From: Clostridiaceae bacterium
GTDB lineage: Bacteria; Bacillota; Clostridia; Saccharofermentanales; DTU023
NCBI GenBank assembly: GCA_012511185.1
Contig: JAAZGN010000142.1
Location: 1 to 7,891, forward strand
Direction of reading: 5' to 3'
DNA: 7,891 nt
Below the pieces are notes generated by a model. It did not search any database and was not told where the DNA came from. It was given only the letters and a program-made list of their open reading frames with translations. A program made the position numbers and the translations under genes. This document shows, piece by piece, positions 1 to 4,987 of this stretch (the first letter of the stretch is position 1; every line of letters starts with the position of its first letter).

Positions 1-1434
1 GGCATCGTACTGCCTGATGCGATCGAGGGCATTGGAGTAGAACTTCTCAAGGAGGCTTCGGTGAAAGCCTGTGAATCCGTCGGTGATGGCACAAGCACCG
101 CTACAGTGCTGGCGCAAAGTTTGATCCATGCTCTTTTCAGAAATTTCTCTGCCGGTGCCAACCCAAGAGCCTTGATAAGGGGTGTCGAGATGGCTGTGGA
201 CGTCGCCGTGGAAGTACTCGGAAAAAGTGCACGGCCGATCGCTTCCCTAATTGAAATTGCAGAACTTGCCCAGACTTCCTGTGGATCTTCCGAGCTTGGC
301 AATATGGTGGCTGAAGCGTTTTTTACCGTGGGTCTTGAAGGGGTGGTTAATGTAGAAGAGTCGCAAAGGCTCGAAAGTACTATTGAAATCACGGAGGGTA
401 TCGTCTTCGAGCGTGGCTTCCTGTCTCCCGTCATGACGACAAATAAAGAGCAGACGATGGCTGAACTTAAGGAGCCCTACATACTGATTTGCGATCAGAA
501 GTTCACAGACCATCGTGATCTGTTACCATTTCTGATTATTGCTGCGGAGGATGAGCGATCCTGCCTGATCATTGCGGACGGTGTCGAAGGTGACGCGATG
601 AGCCTGATTTTTAAAAACAAGCTGGAAGGCGATATGGATATCGTCTGTGTTACGGCTCCACTCTACGGCGAGGGGCGAAGATGGCGCATGGAGGATATGG
701 CAGTTCAGACAGGTGGTGTCTTCGTAACCAGGGAGCTTGCGATGAACGTCCGCGAAATTTCACGCGAGATGCTTGGAACTGCCGGATACGTCAAGGTGAC
801 GCGGAATCAGACAGTGATCACGGATGGTGGCGGCGATCCCGTCCTGGCTCAAAACAGAATCAATGAGATCAGAAATCTCATCGCAAAGACTGACTATGAG
901 TTTGATCGGGAGCGTTATCAGGAGCGTCTGGCAAAGTTTGTCTCCGGCGTAGCGAAAATTAATGTGGGCGGACAAACAGAAGCTGAAAGGGATGACCTGA
1001 AGATCCGTGCAGAAAAAGCTGCCAAAGCTACCAGGACAGGGCTGGCAGATGGTGTTGTTGCTGGTGGCGGCATTGCCCTCCTCAATACAGTACCTGCTAT
1101 TAGGAGCTTGGCAGGGACGCTCGAGGGTGATGAGAAGACCGCAGCCATGGTTCTGGCTGATGTGGTAAAAACTCCAGCTCAACAAATTATTGCCAATGCC
1201 GGTATGAATGGTGTCGCTATCGTCGAGATCCTTCTGGAAGAGAAAGCGGACCGGGGTTATGACGTTGTGAACAACCGCTATGTGGATATGTTTGAAGCAG
1301 GTATAGTTGACCCGCTAAAGCTAAGCAGCACCGCGCTTCAATCTGCCGCTTCACTGGCTATCAGCCTTTTGAGCACCGGAGCTGCTGTGGTCGGCAGGAG
1401 GGATACTGCCTTCGGTCCATACAGAAAGGAATAA
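1..1434 (+). CDS. Divergent GroEL-type (group I) chaperonin, 5' end cut by window
   Basis: The frame is open from base 1, so the N-terminal ~58 residues (E. coli GroEL numbering) lie outside; the GTG at 61 is internal, because upstream codons already align with GroEL. Visible GroEL hallmarks are GDGTSTATVLAQ (codons 28-39, ATP site), an apical domain with RGFLSP and DGVEGDA, ATRTGLADGVVAGGG around codons 343-357, and GIVDP with the nucleotide-contacting Asp (D495 equivalent) at 1309-1311. In an ungapped alignment of the VGGQTEAE...KATR segment, the catalytic ATPase Asp (D398) is Lys (AAA, 1015-1017). Apical residues equal to E. coli Y203, F204 and V264 are Val, Met and Lys. The C-terminus ends shortly after the equatorial helix, with no GGM repeats. 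It is therefore probably a specialised paralogue rather than the housekeeping GroEL. No groES is visible. The next gene follows after 6 nt, so the two are probably co-transcribed. Family assignment is very secure; the specialised role is inference. Confidence 0.96.
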   Translation, partial: GIVLPDAIEGIGVELLKEASVKACESVGDGTSTATVLAQSLIHALFRNFSAGANPRALIRGVEMAVDVAVEVLGKSARPIASLIEIAELAQTSCGSSELGNMVAEAFFTVGLEGVVNVEESQRLESTIEITEGIVFERGFLSPVMTTNKEQTMAELKEPYILICDQKFTDHRDLLPFLIIAAEDERSCLIIADGVEGDAMSLIFKNKLEGDMDIVCVTAPLYGEGRRWRMEDMAVQTGGVFVTRELAMNVREISREMLGTAGYVKVTRNQTVITDGGGDPVLAQNRINEIRNLIAKTDYEFDRERYQERLAKFVSGVAKINVGGQTEAERDDLKIRAEKAAKATRTGLADGVVAGGGIALLNTVPAIRSLAGTLEGDEKTAAMVLADVVKTPAQQIIANAGMNGVAIVEILLEEKADRGYDVVNNRYVDMFEAGIVDPLKLSSTALQSAASLAISLLSTGAAVVGRRDTAFGPYRKE

Positions 1435-1440
1435 ACTTAA

Positions 1441-1872
1441 ATGATCGACCGGGAAGACGCCTTGAGAAAGTTTGTGGAAGAATACGAAATCGAAGTACCT
1501 GCCAGCCTGGTGGAAAACGAATATGACTTCATCGTACTGAACACGAGGCATATGATGCACTATGACAGCTTGAGCGGCGGTGGCCATCATCCCAACCTAG
1601 AGGCAGAACTCTCAGAACAAGAAGAAGATATGCGGGTAGCAGCTCACTATGAGCTTAAGTCAGAGTTGGTCTTAAAGGCGGTCATCAAAGAGCAGGAAAT
1701 CTCCGTCAGCCGAGACGAACTTGAGCAGGAAGCGCTGGCTATGGCCAGGAGGCAGAACGTGACGATGGAGCAGATTATAATGTTCTTCGGTGAGGATCTG
1801 GCTATGTTGGAACGCGATATCAAACAGCAAAAGGCAATCAACTGGATCTGCGAGCAGATTGACAGCGCGTGA
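1441..1872 (+). CDS. Stand-alone trigger factor C-terminal (chaperone) domain protein
   Basis: This 143-residue, mostly helical, charged protein matches the C-terminal substrate-binding domain of trigger factor. It opens with an EIEVPASLVENEYD segment (the conserved VPxxLv-x-E-x-D helix start), continues with LVLKAVIKEQEISVSRDELEQEA (the family's LvLdaIaekE-I-vsdeEle region) and ends with an arm helix, LERDIKQQKAINWICEQ. The N-terminal ribosome-binding domain and the middle FKBP-like PPIase domain are absent. They cannot be hidden upstream in frame, because the chaperonin ends only 6 nt before the ATG. Full trigger factors are about 430 residues. A His/Met-rich insert (HMMHYDSLSGGGHH) is unusual. 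An AAAGGA at 1425-1430, inside the chaperonin's last codons, serves as ribosome site 10 nt from the ATG. Pairing with the chaperonin suggests a ribosome-independent holdase for a specific client, similar in idea to CprT/PceT; that role is inferred. Confidence 0.82.
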   Translation: MIDREDALRKFVEEYEIEVPASLVENEYDFIVLNTRHMMHYDSLSGGGHHPNLEAELSEQEEDMRVAAHYELKSELVLKAVIKEQEISVSRDELEQEALAMARRQNVTMEQIIMFFGEDLAMLERDIKQQKAINWICEQIDSA

Positions 1873-1968
1873 TCGATCCGGCATTCATCACTGATTTTTC
1901 CACGATAGCATCTTGCATGGGTAATTCGTAAGAAGAAATTACTGAAATCTGAGTATTTAGGTGTCTAC

Positions 1969-1989
1969 GATCTATGAATAGAATAGATC
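1969..1989. promoter_or_regulatory. Dyad GATCTAT-N7-ATAGATC upstream of SDR gene, possible operator
   Basis: Perfect 7-bp inverted arms (1969-1975 and 1983-1989) are separated by 7 nt in the 180-nt gap before the SDR gene. A -10-like TAGAAT (1979-1984) falls inside the dyad, with only a weak -35 (TTTAGG, 17 nt upstream). A smaller inverted pair, GTAATT/AATTAC, lies at 1921-1942. The arrangement would suit a repressor or activator site controlling the SDR gene separately from the chaperone pair, but no regulator gene is visible and the promoter is weak on paper. Confidence 0.35.
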
Positions 1990-2038
1990 CGCAGACAAGT
2001 ATTCCCGTTTGGCAAAAAAAGGATTTTATCAAGTAAAG

Positions 2039-2045
2039 AAGGAGG
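2039..2045 (+). promoter_or_regulatory. Strong ribosome binding site that sets the GTG start of the SDR gene
   Basis: AAGGAGG, a full Shine-Dalgarno sequence, lies 7 nt before the GTG at 2053. This supports the GTG start and the 28-residue N-terminal extension ahead of the Rossmann fold. Confidence 0.85.
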
Positions 2046-2052
2046 AAACAGC

Positions 2053-2952
2053 GTGGATAAGGAAACTCTCTTCGATCTTTCAGCTGACAATTTGGACGAT
2101 GTCAAGCCGATAGCCGAAGTCTTTGATCTCAGCGGCAAAGTAGCCGTGGTGACCGGAACGGTAGGCTTGGCTATGTTTGTCATCAACCGTCTGGCAGAGT
2201 GTGGTGCCAGTGTTGTTTTTGGCGGGCGGAGCGAAGAGTGGGGCGAAATGACTGAACAACTGATGAAGGAAAGGGGCTACCATATAGCCTACAAACAAAC
2301 TGACGTCCGCAAAGCTGGCGATTGTGAAGCGCTTGTCGCTTTCGCTGAGGAGAAATACGGCACCGTGGACATCGTGGTGCCTGTCGCTGCCACTTGGGCA
2401 GCGCGCGCATTTGTCGATGTCAAAGAGGATGAATGGGATGATATTCTTGACACCGATCTCAAAGGGCAATATTTCACGGTTCAGGCCGCTGCCCGTAGCA
2501 TGATCAAGGGTAAGAAAGGTGGCAAGGTCGTTACGATTGCTTCTGTCGCTTACCGGGGTGACGACATTCTGAAAATTGCCATGATGACCCCATACAATGC
2601 GGCTAAAGCGGGTGTTACCGGTGTGACCAAGGGTATCGCGAAGGAGCTGAAGCAATACGGAATCAATGTCAATTGTGTAGCTCCGGGCGGCATGCTCACC
2701 CCGGGCGCAATCATGAACAACAGAAGCTCATCCGAGATTTATGGTCCCAAGTGGGACGAAGTTGTCGCCAAGTGTGGGAGTGAAACCCCCTGTACACCTA
2801 ACCCGGACGATGTGGCACGCATGGTCCTCGTCATGTGCAGCGACGTGTCCGACTTTATGTACGGTCAGACCATTGAGGTAGACGGCGGCAGTCAGTTCTC
2901 CTTCCAGGAGAGTCCCTGGAGCTACACCATGGATGGCGGAGCTCACGCGTAA
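2053..2952 (+). CDS. Short-chain dehydrogenase/reductase (SDR) family protein with atypical cofactor and active-site motifs
   Basis: This 299-residue protein has the classical SDR fold order: GKVAVVTG at residues 28-35, a strand-2 end GGRSEE (Arg59 suggests NADP(H)), catalytic Ser164 (IASVAY), the YNAAK motif (Tyr181, Lys185), CVAPGG at 208-213 and GQTIEVDGG at 271-279. Several hallmarks deviate. The glycine loop TGxxxGxG is shortened and altered to TGTVGLA (34-40), the NNAG motif is PVAA (110-113), and the tetrad Asn is Asp135 (DTDLKG). The protein has a 28-residue N-terminal extension and an aromatic tail. Ser-Tyr spacing (17 residues) is longer than the usual 12-13. The substrate cannot be predicted. 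It may be a true oxidoreductase with unusual cofactor binding or a non-catalytic SDR-fold protein. The small gene follows 77 nt downstream; the chaperone pair lies 180 nt upstream. The family call is secure, the function is not. Confidence 0.9.
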   Translation: MDKETLFDLSADNLDDVKPIAEVFDLSGKVAVVTGTVGLAMFVINRLAECGASVVFGGRSEEWGEMTEQLMKERGYHIAYKQTDVRKAGDCEALVAFAEEKYGTVDIVVPVAATWAARAFVDVKEDEWDDILDTDLKGQYFTVQAAARSMIKGKKGGKVVTIASVAYRGDDILKIAMMTPYNAAKAGVTGVTKGIAKELKQYGINVNCVAPGGMLTPGAIMNNRSSSEIYGPKWDEVVAKCGSETPCTPNPDDVARMVLVMCSDVSDFMYGQTIEVDGGSQFSFQESPWSYTMDGGAHA

Positions 2953-2988
2953 AAAAACAAGAAGAATCGGCGCAACTTGTCGCTGGGT

Positions 2989-3012
2989 TAATGATGAAAA
3001 TTTTGATCATTA
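2989..3012. promoter_or_regulatory. 24-bp near-perfect palindrome just before the small gene's RBS
   Basis: TAATGAT (2989-2995) mirrors ATCATTA (3006-3012), and the centre AAAATTTT is itself symmetric, leaving a single G/G mismatch pair (2996/3005). It sits in the 77-nt gap between the SDR stop and the next ribosome site. It could be an operator for a dimeric regulator or an mRNA hairpin that tunes expression of the downstream gene. It has no T-tract of terminator type beyond the central TTTT and is AT-rich, so it is a poor terminator. Confidence 0.5.
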
Positions 3013-3029
3013 GCAAGGAGGAATAGATA

Positions 3030-3251
3030 ATGGCTATTACATCAAAAAGCAAATTGAGAGACATTCTGGAAGACCCGCGTGCGGTCGCAATCATCGAGGA
3101 GTATAAGCCCGGTTTTGTCGAGGAGTTTGGCGACATGCTCGGACCCTGCATGGGCATGAAAATGAGCATGCTACTCAAATTCCCTCAAACCGGTTTCTCC
3201 AGTGAACAGGTTAAACAGATCGTAGAGAAGCTTGACGCTCTGGATGCCTGA
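3030..3251 (+). CDS. Small Met/Cys-rich helical protein of unknown function
   Basis: The gene encodes 73 residues and starts at an ATG 8 nt after a strong AAGGAGG (3015-3021), which makes it a convincing real gene. The predicted layout is a helix (KLRDILEDPRAVAIIEEY), a loop with FVEEFGDMLGPCMG, a short Met-rich stretch CMGMKMSMLL (40-49), then FPQTG and a final helix SSEQVKQIVEKLDAL. The DPRA...EEY-P-G...GM...FPQTG...QIVEKLDAL order resembles a small helical domain I recall from Bacillota, both free-standing and attached to hydrolases. I cannot name a family with certainty and assign no function. No signal peptide or membrane segment is seen. It lies directly behind the SDR gene and could be its partner or subunit (inference). 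The bidirectional terminator follows 25 nt after the stop. Confidence 0.85.
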   Translation: MAITSKSKLRDILEDPRAVAIIEEYKPGFVEEFGDMLGPCMGMKMSMLLKFPQTGFSSEQVKQIVEKLDALDA

Positions 3252-3276
3252 TTAAACCAAAGCCATAATGTCATAG

Positions 3277-3312
3277 AAAAAGGATCCGCCCCTCATGGAG
3301 TGGATCCTTTTT
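3277..3312. terminator. Bidirectional rho-independent terminator
   Basis: AAAAAGGATCC (3277-3287) pairs with GGATCCTTTTT (3302-3312), giving an 11-bp stem with a loop that can form an extra CTC/GAG pairing; the T run extends to 3314. Read on +, GC pairs followed by a seven-T tract end the small-gene transcript. Read on -, the mirror-image T tract ends the tRNA transcript, whose CCA end abuts the hairpin. It may also stop read-through from murD. Confidence 0.9.
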
Positions 3313-3313
3313 T

Positions 3314-3400
3314 TGGTGCGGCCAAGAGGACTTGAACCTCCACCGGGTTGCCCCGACTAGAACCTGAATCTAGCGCGTCTGCCAATTCCGCCATGGCCGC
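3314..3400 (-). tRNA. tRNA-Leu (anticodon CAG), CCA encoded
   Basis: On the - strand the acceptor arms GCGGCCA (3400-3394) and TGGCCGC (3324-3318) pair perfectly, followed by discriminator A and an encoded CCA (3316-3314). The anticodon stem CTAGA/TCTAG holds the loop TTCAGGT with anticodon CAG. A long class II variable arm (TCGGGGCAACCCGG) and the T-arm GGTTCAAGTCC fit tRNA-Leu. The 87-nt length agrees. It is separated from tRNA-Glu by only 4 nt, so both come from one transcript. Confidence 0.97.
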
Positions 3401-3404
3401 GTGC

Positions 3405-3479
3405 TGGTGACCCCAAGGAGAGTCGAACTCCTGATTTCGCCGTGAGAGGGCGACGTCTTCACCACTTGACCATGGGGCC
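3405..3479 (-). tRNA. tRNA-Glu (anticodon CTC), CCA encoded
   Basis: On the - strand the acceptor GGCCCCA pairs with TGGGGTC (one G-T pair), followed by A and an encoded CCA (3407-3405). The anticodon stem TCGCC/GGCGA carries the loop CTCTCAC with anticodon CTC. The D-arm (TGGTCAAGTGGTGAAGAC) and T-arm (AGGAGTTCGACTCTCCT) are normal, and length is 75 nt. It is the first gene of the two-tRNA transcript. Confidence 0.97.
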
Positions 3480-3495
3480 GTCCGCAACGGATTGA

Positions 3496-3524
3496 ATTAT
3501 AGCATGAGAAAAATGAAGAGGCAA
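3496..3524 (-). promoter_or_regulatory. Sigma-A type promoter of the tRNA-Glu/tRNA-Leu operon
   Basis: On the - strand TTGCCT (3524-3519) is followed by a 17-nt spacer and a perfect TATAAT (3501-3496). The expected start is about 10 nt before the tRNA-Glu 5' end at 3479. The -35 lies only 5 bp beyond the murD stop codon, so the promoter fills the whole murD-tRNA gap. Confidence 0.88.
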
Positions 3525-3529
3525 CAAGC

Positions 3530-4966
3530 TTAGGGCGTAGAAGAGAGCTTGCGGACCAGCTCCTTGAAATGCCTGCCCCGCTCGTCGAAATTCTGGAAGC
3601 GGTCGTAGCTGGTGCCGGCCGGGGAGAGGAGGACAGCATCGCCGGGCCGGGCCATTTTGCGGGCCATCCCGACAGCCTCTTTGTAGTCGTCGGCATGCAG
3701 GATCTGAAGGTCCTCAAAAACAAGATTGACAGAACCACACTCTTGCTTGATGGATTCCAGGATTAGAGCGGCGTTTTGGCCACAAAGGATGATTCGGCCG
3801 GTCGTTTCGGCGATGGCCCTGCCAAGGCCGGTGTAATCGCTGTTCTTGTCCTGGCCGCCAGTGATCAGAACCAAGGACTCCTTGCGGTCGCGAAAGGCTC
3901 CAAGTGTTTTCTTTGTGCGGTCAGGCGAGCTGTCGACCGAACTGTTGAACCAGCGCACGCCGTCCAGTTTACGGATCCATTCAATCCGGTGTTCAACGCC
4001 AGGAAAAGTGCGGGCTATGTGACGCACGGCGTCAAGCGGGATGTCGCCGGCTGTCGTAGCCGCCGCGGCCAGGATGTTTTCCAGATTGAAGCTGCCTGGC
4101 AAGAGCACTTCCTCTTCATCGACCAGGACTTCCGGGCTGTGGGTGCTTGTCCTGATCCAGAGCTGGCCCTTCTCCCGCCATGCCGTGACAGACCGGCCTG
4201 CCTCTTTGATGTTGAACCAGGTAAGCTCTCCCTTGGCCTCATCTTGAAAGGCCGAAGAAACAGGATCCCGGGCGTTGAGGACCAGACGGTCAAGGATCCC
4301 CTGAGCCCGGAAAATATTCTTCTTGGCCTCTACGTATTCCTCAAAGTCCGTGTGAAAGTCAAGATGGTTGGGGATGATATTGGTAATGACCGCACATTGG
4401 ATCACGGGCAGCATATCCATGAGCTGGAAACTGGACAGTTCGAGGACGACCCGGTCCGAGGGCCCGATGGACTCAATTTGATCCAGAAGGGGTGTCCCGA
4501 TGTTACCTCCCGTGAAGACGCGGTGGCCACCTTCTTCCAGCATGAGGCTGATCAGGCTGGTTGTCGTCGTCTTCCCGTCGCTGCCGGTGACAGCATAAAT
4601 CGGGGCGGGGCAGAGTTCGGTAAACAGGGCAATCTCGGATGTAATGACAGCTCCCCTTTGCCGTTCACGGATCAATTCGGGCAGGTCAAGCTTCATCTTG
4701 GGGGTACGGAAGATGAGATCAAAGCCTGTCAGCTTGTCAAGATAGCTTTCCCCTGTGTACCAGGTCACCGTTATGCCTTGTAATGACAAGCTGTCCTGTA
4801 TCTCTTTCAGCCTGGTATCGTCGGAATTCATCCTGTCAAACACTGTGACATCACGGTTGAGCGGGTAGAGCCACCTGATCAGGGGGCGGTTGCTGATGCC
4901 GGCGCCGATCACGGCGATTCGTCTTCCGTCCAGGAATTGTTTGAAAGCTTCAAGTCTTGTTTTCAT
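3530..4966 (-). CDS. murD: UDP-N-acetylmuramoyl-L-alanine--D-glutamate ligase (MurD)
   Basis: A cytoplasmic Mur ligase that adds D-Glu to UDP-MurNAc-L-Ala with ATP, an essential peptidoglycan precursor step. At 478 residues it has the family's usual length. Domains in order: N-terminal Rossmann-like UDP-binding domain with GAGISNRPLIRWL (21-33); central ATPase with the P-loop GSDGKTTTT (128-136), LELSSFQL (175-182), PNHLD with His201, and AKK (214-216) holding the lysine expected to be carbamylated; C-terminal domain with HRIEW (326-330), a SPDRT segment and LSPAGTSYDRFQNFDERG near the end. Two family signatures deviate: the GxHNxxN motif reads GSFNLEN (His to Phe293), and the usual NDS of clostridial NDSIASSP reads NSS (Asp to Ser342). 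The start is supported by AGGAG (4980-4976), 9 nt upstream. It follows feoB by 21 nt and is probably co-transcribed, away from any visible cell-wall cluster. Confidence 0.93.
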   Translation of the reverse strand: MKTRLEAFKQFLDGRRIAVIGAGISNRPLIRWLYPLNRDVTVFDRMNSDDTRLKEIQDSLSLQGITVTWYTGESYLDKLTGFDLIFRTPKMKLDLPELIRERQRGAVITSEIALFTELCPAPIYAVTGSDGKTTTTSLISLMLEEGGHRVFTGGNIGTPLLDQIESIGPSDRVVLELSSFQLMDMLPVIQCAVITNIIPNHLDFHTDFEEYVEAKKNIFRAQGILDRLVLNARDPVSSAFQDEAKGELTWFNIKEAGRSVTAWREKGQLWIRTSTHSPEVLVDEEEVLLPGSFNLENILAAAATTAGDIPLDAVRHIARTFPGVEHRIEWIRKLDGVRWFNSSVDSSPDRTKKTLGAFRDRKESLVLITGGQDKNSDYTGLGRAIAETTGRIILCGQNAALILESIKQECGSVNLVFEDLQILHADDYKEAVGMARKMARPGDAVLLSPAGTSYDRFQNFDERGRHFKELVRKLSSTP

Positions 4967-4987
4967 GGCGGCCAGCTCCTGTTTCCC

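Noticed and set aside
61..63. GTG as start of the chaperonin gene
   Set aside because: Codons 1-60 upstream are in frame and align with GroEL, so the gene begins outside the window.
1913..1941. TTGCAT with a 17-nt spacer as a promoter for the SDR gene
   Set aside because: The matching -10 would be AAATTA, a poor fit to TATAAT.
2080..2655. 191-codon open frame on the - strand
   Set aside because: It is antisense to the SDR gene, whose motifs and strong ribosome site make it the real gene.
2988..3012. CprK/FNR-type box in the palindrome before the small gene
   Set aside because: TTAAT is present on one side, but the partner half-site at N4 spacing is AAAAT rather than ATTAA; the dyad has a different architecture.
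3776..4783. 335-codon open frame on the + strand
   Set aside because: It lies fully antisense to murD, which has convincing Mur ligase motifs; its translation shows no recognisable domain and it has no ribosome site.
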